From positions 1 through 5,751 of the forward strand of contig JAEERN010000061.1 of the NCBI GenBank assembly GCA_016285815.1: a stretch of 5,751 nt of DNA, read 5' to 3'. The notes under the pieces are model-generated. The model was given only the letters and a program-made list of their open reading frames with translations. It had not been told where the DNA came from and did not search any database. Positions 1 to 5,520 of this stretch are shown piece after piece. The stretch is from Clostridiales bacterium. Lineage in GTDB: Bacteria; Bacillota; Clostridia; Oscillospirales; QAMX01. Each line of letters opens with the position of its first letter. Position 1 is the first letter of the stretch. A program made the translations under genes and the position numbers.

Positions 1-44
1 CCTTCGCTTCCATCCTATGTCCTTTTCGACCGTGAGGTGACGCC

Positions 45-1349
45 ATGACAGACCTGATCGACTTTCGCTCCCGCGCCGAAGACCGCTTCTCCGGGGCCGA
101 GCGCGTACTCCTCGCGGGGCTGAACGCCACGCGGCGGGACCTCGGCGTCACCGCGGACGACGCCAGCCTGGACGAGCTGGCCGCCCTGACCGAGACCGCG
201 GGCGGCGAGCCCGTGGCCCGCTTCGTCCAGACCCGCGAGGCGCCGGACCCCGCCTTTTTCCTCGGCGAGGGCAAGGCCGCCGAGCTGGCCGACTACGTCG
301 CCCGGCTGGACGTCTCGCTGGTGATCTTCGACAACGAGCTCTCGCCCGTCCAGATGAAAAACCTCGAATCCCTGCTGGGCTGCGCGGTCATGGACCGCAC
401 CGGCCTGATCCTGGACATCTTCGCCCAGCGCGCCCAGAGCGCCGAGGGCAAGCTTCAGGTGGAGCTTGCCCAGTACAAATATCTGCTGCCCCGGCTGCTG
501 GGCCAGGGGCGCGCCCTGTCCCGCCAGACCGCCTCGGGCGGGAAAAGCCCTATCGGCACCCGCGGCCCCGGCGAGACCAAGCTGGAGACCGACCGGCGCC
601 GCATCCGCGAGCGCATCACCCGGCTGGAGGGCGAGCTGCGCGAGGTCAAGCGCGACCGCGAGGCCGCCCGCAGCCGGCGCGTCCGCACCGGCGTCCCGCT
701 GGCGGCGCTGGTGGGCTACACCAACGCCGGGAAGTCCACGCTGCTCAACGCGCTGACCGACGCGGGCATCCACACGGGCGACCGGCTCTTCGACACGCTG
801 GACACCACCACCCGCCGTCTGGTCTTCGACGACGGCAGCGAGGTCCTGCTGTCGGACACCGTCGGCTTCATCTCCAAGCTGCCCACCCAGCTGGTCGAGG
901 CCTTTTCCGCCACGCTGGAGGAGCTTCGCTACGCCAGTCTGATCCTGCACGTGGCCGATCTGTCGGACCCCGCGTGTCAGGAAAAGATGCGCGTCACCGA
1001 AGAGCTGGCCTCGGCCCTGTGCGAGCCAGGCACCCCCACGCTTTACGTCTTCACCAAGGCGGACCGGTGTGAAACGCTCTTCCCCGCCGGCGAGAACCGC
1101 GTCTGCGTCTCGTCCGTCACCGGCCGGGGGATCCCGGAGCTTCGGGAAAAGATCCGCCGGCGGCTGGACGCGCGCATCATCCGCTTCGACGAGGTTTTGC
1201 CCTACGGCCAGGCCGGCGCGCTGGACATGCTCTACCGCGAGGCGTCGGTGGACTCGGCCGACTATGGCAACGACGGGATCCGCGTCGTCGGCAGGGCCGA
1301 CGCCCGGGTCTTCGGGCGGCTGGAAAAGCTGCTGGGGCGGCGGGAATGA
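45..1349 (+). CDS. hflX: GTPase HflX
   Basis: HflX is a TRAFAC-class GTPase that binds the 50S subunit and, in characterised bacteria, splits stalled or stress-arrested 70S ribosomes; it acts in the cytoplasm. The 434-residue product has the full family layout. An N-terminal HflX domain comes first (about residues 15-160), followed by the glycine-rich segment RGPGETKLETDRRR at 173-186 and a basic coiled-coil linker to about 212. The G domain shows P-loop GYTNAGKS (224-231), G3 DTVGF (271-275) and G4 TKAD (337-340). A short C-terminal domain closes the protein. The length is typical of the family. The start at ATG 45 is supported by GAGGTGA at 34-40, although the 4-nt spacing is short. The stop overlaps the next start by 4 nt, so the two genes are probably co-transcribed and translationally coupled. 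The promoter lies outside the window or is not visible in the first 44 bases. Confidence 0.97.
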   Translation: MTDLIDFRSRAEDRFSGAERVLLAGLNATRRDLGVTADDASLDELAALTETAGGEPVARFVQTREAPDPAFFLGEGKAAELADYVARLDVSLVIFDNELSPVQMKNLESLLGCAVMDRTGLILDIFAQRAQSAEGKLQVELAQYKYLLPRLLGQGRALSRQTASGGKSPIGTRGPGETKLETDRRRIRERITRLEGELREVKRDREAARSRRVRTGVPLAALVGYTNAGKSTLLNALTDAGIHTGDRLFDTLDTTTRRLVFDDGSEVLLSDTVGFISKLPTQLVEAFSATLEELRYASLILHVADLSDPACQEKMRVTEELASALCEPGTPTLYVFTKADRCETLFPAGENRVCVSSVTGRGIPELREKIRRRLDARIIRFDEVLPYGQAGALDMLYREASVDSADYGNDGIRVVGRADARVFGRLEKLLGRRE

Positions 1350-1978
1350 CCGGCGGGTATATCACCTGCGGCGAGGGCAGGTCGGAATTCACCGAGAAAA
1401 AATCCGTCTTCCTCGGGCGGATCCGCAGCGTCTCCACCGAGGACGAGGCGCGGGCCTTTCTGGCGGCCGTCGCCGCCGAGCACCCCGAGGCGACGCACCA
1501 CGTCTTCTGTTACATCCTGCGCGAGGGGAACGTCATCCGCTTTTCAGACGCGGGCGAGCCCTCGGGCACCGCGGGCAAGCCCGCGCTGGAGGTCCTGACC
1601 CGCGAGGGGGTCAAGGACGTCTGTCTGGTCATCACCCGTTTTTTCGGCGGGATCAAGCTGGGCGCGGGCGGTCTGGTCCGGGCCTATGCCCAAAGCGCCA
1701 AGCGCACGCTGGACGCCGCGGGAAAGCGCACCATGTCGCCGTTTTTGACGGCCGAGCTCACCGTGGGCTACGCCGACTGGGGCCCCGTGGGCGAGACGCT
1801 GAAGCATCTGCCCGCCGTCGCCGAGTCGGTGGACTACGGCGCGGCGGTCACGGTCCGTCTGCTGTTCCCCGCCGGGGCCGAGCCGTCCGTCCGCGCCGCG
1901 CTGGCGGACCGCACTGCGGGCCGCGCCGTCCTCACCGTGACGGGCGAGGTCCTGCGGCCCGACCCGGCCGAAGCCTGA
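1346..1978 (+). CDS. yigZ: YigZ/IMPACT (UPF0029) family protein
   Basis: The 210-aa product belongs to the YigZ/YvyE branch of the IMPACT family. Eukaryotic IMPACT/YIH1 modulates the Gcn1-Gcn2 translation stress response; the bacterial role is not firmly established, but the fold and ribosome-linked relatives suggest a nucleic-acid or translation function. The family signature is clear: RFSDAGEPSGTAGKP from residue 65, then TRFFGGIKLGAGGLVRAY at 97-114. The C-terminal part (about 135-205) corresponds in position to the ferredoxin-like DUF1949 domain. The start ATG overlaps the hflX stop as ATGA, a usual sign of translational coupling, and the GGGGCGGCGGG just upstream can act as an SD sequence. 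Length agrees with full-length family members. Pairing with hflX gives two genes plausibly connected with ribosome function in one transcript; that functional link is inference. Confidence 0.93.
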   Translation: MTGGYITCGEGRSEFTEKKSVFLGRIRSVSTEDEARAFLAAVAAEHPEATHHVFCYILREGNVIRFSDAGEPSGTAGKPALEVLTREGVKDVCLVITRFFGGIKLGAGGLVRAYAQSAKRTLDAAGKRTMSPFLTAELTVGYADWGPVGETLKHLPAVAESVDYGAAVTVRLLFPAGAEPSVRAALADRTAGRAVLTVTGEVLRPDPAEA

Positions 1979-1987
1979 CTCTCTTCC

Positions 1988-1995
1988 GGAGGTGA
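1988..1995 (+). promoter_or_regulatory. Strong SD sequence that fixes the glpP start
   Basis: GGAGGTGA is an almost full match to the anti-SD sequence. It lies 8 nt before ATG 2004. A GTG at 1992 in the same frame would give a protein four residues longer, but that codon is itself part of the SD sequence and has no SD of its own, so ATG 2004 is preferred. Confidence 0.8.
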
Positions 1996-2003
1996 TCCCC
2001 CTT

Positions 2004-2555
2004 ATGGCCCCTGCCGCCGTGACGGGCATCGTGCCCGCCGTCAACGACTTCCCCCAGCTCCGCGTCTTTCTGAAAAGCGCCTTCCCGCGCTGTGTGCTGA
2101 TGCACTGGCGGCTGTCGGATCTGGACGCGGTCTTTGCCGCGCTGCGCGCCGCCGGGCGGACGGCTCTGGTCCACTGCGACCTGATCGGCGGGCTTTCGCC
2201 GGACGAGGCCGCGGCGGAGTTCGTGGCCGAGCGGCTCCGCCCCGAGGGGCTGATCTCCACCAAGACCGCCGCCGTGGCCGCCGCCAAGCGGCTGGGCCTC
2301 ACCTCGGTCCAGCGGGTCTTCCTCATCGACTCCGCCGCGCTGGCGCGGTCGGCCGCGGCCGTCTCCCGGGCCGCACCGGACTACGTGGAGTTCCTGCCCG
2401 CGCCCTGTCCCTCGGTCTATCCCCGCCTGCGGGCGGCCTTCGGCGTTCCGCTGATCGCCGGCGGCCTCATCGGCAGCCGGGCCGAGGCGGCGTCGCTGCT
2501 GGCGTGCCCCGAGATCGAGGCCGTCACCGTTTCCATGGCGACTTTGGCGAAATGA
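2004..2555 (+). CDS. glpP: GlpP-like glycerol-3-phosphate-responsive antiterminator
   Basis: GlpP of Bacillus subtilis is an RNA-binding TIM-barrel-like protein that, with glycerol-3-phosphate, prevents early termination in glp leaders and stabilises the mRNA. This 183-aa product follows that protein along its whole length. It has an opening like GIVPAVNDF, then VHCDLIGGLSPDE (compare VHVDLIQGI in B. subtilis), then LISTKTAAVAAAKRLGL and SVQRVFLIDS. These are followed by DYVEFLPAPCPSV where B. subtilis has FIEVLPGIIP, then VPLIAGGLIGSRAEA, and finally AVTVSMATL. It is slightly short at the C-terminus, ending just after the AVTxS segment and lacking the usual tail. It follows yigZ by 25 nt and probably ends the hflX-yigZ transcript. 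No glycerol kinase, facilitator or dehydrogenase gene is visible, so its target must be elsewhere. Family assignment is confident; ligand and target are inferred from the family. Confidence 0.88.
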   Translation: MAPAAVTGIVPAVNDFPQLRVFLKSAFPRCVLMHWRLSDLDAVFAALRAAGRTALVHCDLIGGLSPDEAAAEFVAERLRPEGLISTKTAAVAAAKRLGLTSVQRVFLIDSAALARSAAAVSRAAPDYVEFLPAPCPSVYPRLRAAFGVPLIAGGLIGSRAEAASLLACPEIEAVTVSMATLAK

Positions 2556-2563
2556 CCGCCCCC

Positions 2564-2589
2564 GCGGCGCCGGTTTTTTGCCGCTTTTT
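2564..2589 (+). terminator. Possible weak terminator after glpP
   Basis: GCGGC (2564-2568) can pair with GCCGC (2580-2584), followed by T5 (2585-2589). An alternative 7-bp stem, GCGCCGG (2567-2573) with CCGGCGC (2590-2596), encloses a T-rich loop but lacks a U-tract after it. Either could end the hflX-yigZ-glpP transcript just before the next promoter. The short stem makes this uncertain. Confidence 0.35.
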
Positions 2590-2604
2590 CCGGCGCTCTG
2601 CCTC

Positions 2605-2633
2605 TTGACACGCCGGCGGGGCTGTGCTATAAT
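2605..2633 (+). promoter_or_regulatory. Consensus sigma-A promoter of the T-box transcript
   Basis: TTGACA (2605-2610) and TATAAT (2628-2633) are both perfect hexamers separated by exactly 17 nt. Transcription should begin near 2640, just ahead of the T-box Stem I. Such a strong promoter fits a gene whose control is exerted afterwards by attenuation rather than at initiation. Confidence 0.92.
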
Positions 2634-2639
2634 GACCGT

Positions 2640-2940
2640 AATTTCAAATCTGGAAACGCTGTGACGGAGATGTCGCGGCGGAAAACTGCCGACAACAGAG
2701 AGCTTCCGGCCGGTGCGAGGAAGCGGCGCAGGGTTCCGCCCCGCGCGCTCACTCCCGAGCGGCGCCGGTGAACGGCGGGGCGGCCCGGTTCAGTAATCGG
2801 CGACGGGGCGATGCCCGTTATCCGCATCACGCATTGAGATACCCGCCGGTCCCCTTCCGGGCCCGCCGGGTGAAGATTGGGTGGTACCGCGTGGAACGAC
2901 ACGCCCCTTTCCCCTGTCAGGCAGGGAAAGGGGCTTTTTT
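2640..2940 (+). promoter_or_regulatory. T-box riboswitch, probable Leu (CUC) specifier
   Basis: T-box leaders bind a specific tRNA and read through a terminator when that tRNA is uncharged. Stem I begins with CGC(T) 2657-2660 pairing with (A)GCG 2758-2761, then a GA/k-turn-like internal loop (UGA 2662-2664, GA 2757-2758), then GGAG 2666-2669 with CTCC 2752-2755. Above the specifier loop, CGCGG 2674-2678 pairs with CCGCG 2741-2745 and CGGAA 2679-2683 with TTCCG 2734-2738. AGAGAG is at 2697-2702. The distal hairpin 2702-2724 carries the GGCCGGTGCGAG double T-loop sequence. The 3' strand of the specifier loop reads CGCTCA (2746-2751), placing CTC (Leu) at 2748-2750 before a purine. Stem II-type elements include ACGGG/CCCGT (2803-2807 with 2814-2818), followed by the common CCGTTATC. 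Stem III spans 2841-2871. The T-box GGGTGGTACCGCG is at 2879-2891; its UGGU fits a tRNA with discriminator A. The antiterminator pairs GGG 2879-2881 with CCC 2905-2907 and GCGTG 2889-2893 with CACGC 2900-2904, sharing bases with the terminator. The element itself is very secure; the codon is fairly secure. Confidence 0.95.
2903..2940 (+). terminator. T-box regulated intrinsic terminator
   Basis: GCCCCTTTCCC (2903-2913) pairs perfectly over 11 bp with GGGAAAGGGGC (2924-2934), with a 10-nt loop and T6 at 2935-2940. The left arm reuses bases 2903-2907 needed for the antiterminator, so the two structures exclude each other. This is the expected off-state of the switch. Confidence 0.95.
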
Positions 2941-2989
2941 GACCTTCGCGGGTCTTCCCGCATCCCGAAAAAAGGACGGACCGCAAGCT

Positions 2990-4681
2990 ATGGACGATCT
3001 CTATTCTGTCATGCACAACGGGTTTTTCGAGCTGCCGCTGGGCAAATGGATGACCCGCGTGGCGCAGTTTTACCCCGACAACGACGCCGTCGTCAACGTG
3101 CCGCGAAAGCTCCGCGTCTCGTACGCCGAGCTGGACCGCATCGCCGTGCGCGTGGCCCGGGGCCTTTTGGCCATGGGCGTGGGCAAGGGGGACCACGTGG
3201 CCATCTGGGCCACGAACTACCCCGAATGGCTCTATCTGCTCTTCGGCTGTGCCAAGATCGGCGCGGTGCTGGTCACCGTCAACACTGACTATAAGGTCTT
3301 CGAACTGGAGTATCTGCTGCGTCAGTCGGACGCCAAGTGCCTGTTCTTCGTCGAGGGCAAGAAGAACCTGAACTACGTCAGCATCCTGCACGAGCTGATC
3401 CCGGACCTCGGACGCGCCGGGACCACCGTCGGGATCGACGTCGAGGGCCTGCCCTTTCTGAAGAACATCGTCTATATCCCCTACGACGAGTCCTCTCCCG
3501 TCCCGGCGGGGTTCTCCTCGTGGGGCGAAATGACGGCCATGGGCGAGGCCGTCTCCGAGGACGAGGTGGCCGCTGTCGGCGACACCATCTCGGTCCACGA
3601 CATCGTGAACATGCAGTACACCTCGGGCACCACGGGGTTCCCCAAGGGCGTCATGCTGACCCACTACAACATCCTGAACAACGGCTATTACATCGGCGAG
3701 AACCTGCGCTTCTGCCCCGAGGACCGGCTCTGTCTCTGCGTCACGCTGTTCCACTGCTTCGGACTGGTGCTGGCCACCATGGCCAGCGTCACCCACGCCA
3801 CGGCCCTCGTCACCGTGGACTATTTCCGGCCCACGGCCGTTCTGGAGGCCATCGAGCGCGAGCGCTGCACCGCGGTCCACGCCGCGCCCACCATGTTCAT
3901 CTTCATGATGGACCATCCGGACTTTAAAAAATACGACATCTCCAGCCTTTACAAGGGCATCATGGCCGGCTCGGTCTGCCCGGAGAGCGTCATGCGCCGC
4001 GCCGTAGACGAGATGGGCATGACCGGCCTGGTCAGCACCTACGGCCAGACCGAGGCGTCCCCCGCCACCACCATGAGCTGTCAGGAGGACCCGCTGGAGC
4101 TGCGGCTCACCACCGTCGGCCGTCACATGCCCTTCGTCGAGACCAAGATCGTGGATCCCGAAACGGGGTTGGAGCAGCCCGACGGCGTCCCCGGCGAGTT
4201 CTGCAGCCGCGGCTACAACACCATGCGCGGCTATTACAAGATGGAAGAGGCCACCCGCGCCGCCATCGACGGCGAGGGCTGGCTCCACTCCGGCGACATC
4301 GCCGTCCGCGACCCCAACGGCTATTTCCGCATCACCGGCCGCATCAAGGACATGATCATCCGCGGCGGCGAGAACGTGTATCCCAAGGAGATCGAAGAGC
4401 TGCTCTACACCAACCCCAAGGTGCAGGACGTCCAGGTGGTGGCCGCCCCGTCCAAAAAGTTCGGCGAGGAGATCATGGCCTACGTCATCCTGAAGGAGGG
4501 CGAGACCGCCACGGAGGACGAGATGAAGGCCTTCGTCGGCGACCGCATGGCCAAGTTCAAGATCCCGTCCTACGTCCGCTTCCTGCCGGCCTTCCCCATG
4601 ACGGCCTCGGGCAAGATCCAGAAGTACAAGCTGCGCGAGATGGCGGGCGACGACGAGGCCGTCAAGGCGGCGAACCGGTGA
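2990..4681 (+). CDS. AMP-forming acyl-CoA synthetase under T-box control
   Basis: This 563-aa enzyme of the ANL (acyl-CoA synthetase/NRPS adenylation/luciferase) superfamily should convert a carboxylic acid, ATP and CoA to acyl-CoA, AMP and PPi in the cytoplasm. All core motifs are present: the phosphate-binding loop YTSGTTGFPKG at 210-220, YGQTE at 351-355, SGD at 434-436 with the ATP-ribose-binding Asp436, the hinge region GRIKDMIIRGGENVYP from Gly450, and catalytic Lys542 in ASGKIQKYK. Overall it resembles the short/medium- to long-chain fatty acyl-CoA ligases (YngI/FadK/FadD-like) more than acetyl-CoA synthetase or phenylacetate-CoA ligase. The acid substrate cannot be read from the sequence. 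An in-frame GTG at 2768 would add 74 residues encoded by the T-box leader, so ATG 2990 is chosen; AAAGGA (2971-2976) upstream is a plausible but distant RBS. ATG 3011 is a less likely alternative. The gene appears monocistronic, between the T-box and the terminator at 4715-4759. Confidence 0.93.
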   Translation: MDDLYSVMHNGFFELPLGKWMTRVAQFYPDNDAVVNVPRKLRVSYAELDRIAVRVARGLLAMGVGKGDHVAIWATNYPEWLYLLFGCAKIGAVLVTVNTDYKVFELEYLLRQSDAKCLFFVEGKKNLNYVSILHELIPDLGRAGTTVGIDVEGLPFLKNIVYIPYDESSPVPAGFSSWGEMTAMGEAVSEDEVAAVGDTISVHDIVNMQYTSGTTGFPKGVMLTHYNILNNGYYIGENLRFCPEDRLCLCVTLFHCFGLVLATMASVTHATALVTVDYFRPTAVLEAIERERCTAVHAAPTMFIFMMDHPDFKKYDISSLYKGIMAGSVCPESVMRRAVDEMGMTGLVSTYGQTEASPATTMSCQEDPLELRLTTVGRHMPFVETKIVDPETGLEQPDGVPGEFCSRGYNTMRGYYKMEEATRAAIDGEGWLHSGDIAVRDPNGYFRITGRIKDMIIRGGENVYPKEIEELLYTNPKVQDVQVVAAPSKKFGEEIMAYVILKEGETATEDEMKAFVGDRMAKFKIPSYVRFLPAFPMTASGKIQKYKLREMAGDDEAVKAANR

Positions 4682-4708
4682 CCGGACCCGCCTTCCGCGC
4701 CGGACGAT

Positions 4709-4759
4709 AAAAAAGCGCCGGACGGAAACGCGCTGCGTTTCCGTCCGGCGCAGGTTTTT
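4709..4759. terminator. Shared bidirectional terminator
   Basis: A perfect 17-bp stem pairs 4715-4731 with 4735-4751 around a GCT loop. It is preceded by A6 (4709-4714) and followed by AGG and T5 (4755-4759). Read on the plus strand it ends the ligase transcript. Read on the minus strand the A6 becomes a U6 tract directly after the stem and would end the convergent gene at 4819-5382. Confidence 0.9.
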
Positions 4760-4761
4760 CC

Positions 4762-4791
4762 TTGACGCGCCGCCCCCGCATGGGCTATAAT
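4762..4791 (+). promoter_or_regulatory. Strong plus-strand promoter facing a minus-strand gene
   Basis: TTGACG (4762-4767) and TATAAT (4786-4791) are 18 nt apart, very close to the sigma-A consensus. Transcription would begin around 4797-4799, right at a 6-bp hairpin (CGTCCG 4797-4802 with CGGACG 4808-4813), and run antisense through the gene at 4819-5382. No plus-strand ORF with convincing coding character follows until 5521. The role is therefore either antisense RNA or a long leader for the gene at 5521. Confidence 0.7.
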
Positions 4792-4818
4792 ATACTCGTC
4801 CGTCCGGCGGACGCGCGC

Positions 4819-5382
4819 TCACGCCATGCGGCGCGCATAGTCGATCACCGACTGGTACAGCCCGCCGCCGTTGTCCCCGGCGCGGATGGCCTCTTCCGCG
4901 GCGGCCACGGCGTTCTCGTTGTCGCCGGTCAGCAGATAGGTCAGGATGATCTCCGTGGTGATGCTGCGGGGGCGAAGCCCCGACGCGATGTCCCGCCGCT
5001 GGATGAAGTTCAGAAAGCCGATGTTGTCGTCCACGTTGATGATCCGGTCGGACAGCGCCTGGGCGAAGCGGTCCGCCTTGGACGTCAGCGTCCGCATGGC
5101 GGTGGAAACGCCCATAAGGCTCCACGACTCGACGTGCTGGCTGCTCTCCACGATGGTATAGCCCGGATAGACGTTGGCCATGGTGATGGCGTGATACACC
5201 CGGTCGAACGAAGAATAGCGGTACGACAGCGTATACTCGATCGCCCTCTCCGACAGCGACGGGAGCAGGATGAAGGACAAATAGCCCTTGCTGCACGCCA
5301 GAAAATTCCCCGTCAGATTCCACCCGAACGTCGCCGCGCATTCGCGGAGACAAAGCTCCAGCAGCCGCATCCTGTCTGCCAT
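4819..5382 (-). CDS. Unrecognised 187-aa cytoplasmic protein
   Basis: I do not recognise this family. The start chosen is the ATG complementary to 5380-5382 (MADRMRLLELCL...), with GGGGTGG at 5389-5395 (minus strand) 6 nt upstream as the RBS and a promoter at the right distance. A longer reading from 5505 would run through that promoter and is rejected. The product has no signal peptide or membrane segment. The N-terminus looks helical. The middle (about 20-75) has alternating hydrophobic and aromatic residues (GYLSFILLP, IEYTLSYRYSSFDRVYHAI) that suggest beta structure. The last third (about 130-187) looks helical, with a TPR-like NENAVAAAEEAIRAG segment. Codon use is somewhat less GC-rich than in the neighbours, especially near the start. 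It is convergent with the ligase, shares its terminator, and is crossed by an opposing promoter. Good regulatory signals and protein-like composition argue that it is real. Confidence 0.75.
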   Translation of the reverse strand: MADRMRLLELCLRECAATFGWNLTGNFLACSKGYLSFILLPSLSERAIEYTLSYRYSSFDRVYHAITMANVYPGYTIVESSQHVESWSLMGVSTAMRTLTSKADRFAQALSDRIINVDDNIGFLNFIQRRDIASGLRPRSITTEIILTYLLTGDNENAVAAAEEAIRAGDNGGGLYQSVIDYARRMA

Positions 5383-5434
5383 ATCCAACCACCCCGATCT
5401 TCGTTGACGGCTCCGCTCTCCGTCCCTGCTTTTT

Positions 5435-5463
5435 ATTTTATCACAAACCCGGACAAGGTTCAA
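5435..5463 (-). promoter_or_regulatory. Promoter of the 187-aa protein gene
   Basis: On the minus strand TTGAAC (complement of 5458-5463) is followed after 17 nt by TAAAAT (complement of 5435-5440). Transcription would start near 5428, leaving a leader of about 45 nt before ATG 5382. The AT-rich patch here stands out from the GC-rich surroundings. Confidence 0.75.
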
Positions 5464-5506
5464 CAGGTATTTGCCCGCCGCGCAAAATTCGCCATGCTTT
5501 TCCAAA

Positions 5507-5514
5507 GGGAGGTG
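5507..5514 (+). promoter_or_regulatory. SD sequence supporting a GTG start at 5521
   Basis: GGGAGGTG lies 6 nt before GTG 5521 and is the main reason for accepting that start; no ATG in that frame lies nearby. Confidence 0.75.
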
Positions 5515-5520
5515 CGCCCG

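Noticed and set aside
1..44. Tail of an upstream gene ending at TGA 33-35 or 38-40
   Set aside because: Both frames stay open to the window edge, but only 10-12 codons are visible, too few to support a coding call.
15..950. A 311-codon minus-strand frame opposite hflX
   Set aside because: Gly/Ala/Gln-rich product without motifs, lying fully opposite a secure HflX gene; a shadow frame.
2768..2989. A 74-codon N-terminal extension of the acyl-CoA synthetase from GTG 2768
   Set aside because: It lies within the T-box RNA and across its terminator, has no homology to ligase N-termini, and would be read only by chance absence of stops in GC-rich DNA.
4741..4809. Direct repeat CCGTCCGGCG at 4741-4750 and 4800-4809
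   Set aside because: One copy is part of the terminator stem and the other part of a small hairpin. With only two copies in GC-rich DNA it is weak evidence for a recognition site or for an alternative attenuator fold.
2627..5392. A 921-codon open frame on the minus strand
   Set aside because: It is antisense to the T-box leader and to the whole acyl-CoA synthetase, whose motifs are intact. Its translation is a low-complexity His/Gly/Asp/Val-rich product typical of the reverse frame of GC-rich coding DNA.
5404..5440. Possible plus-strand promoter (TTGACG at 5404-5409 with a T/A-rich patch at 5430-5440)
   Set aside because: No acceptable -10 hexamer lies at 16-18 nt; the AT-rich patch is better explained as the -10 region of the minus-strand promoter.
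5383..5505. A 41-codon N-terminal extension of the minus-strand gene
   Set aside because: It would span a good promoter (5435-5463) and the proposed transcription start near 5428; the ATG at 5382 has an RBS and a more protein-like sequence after it.
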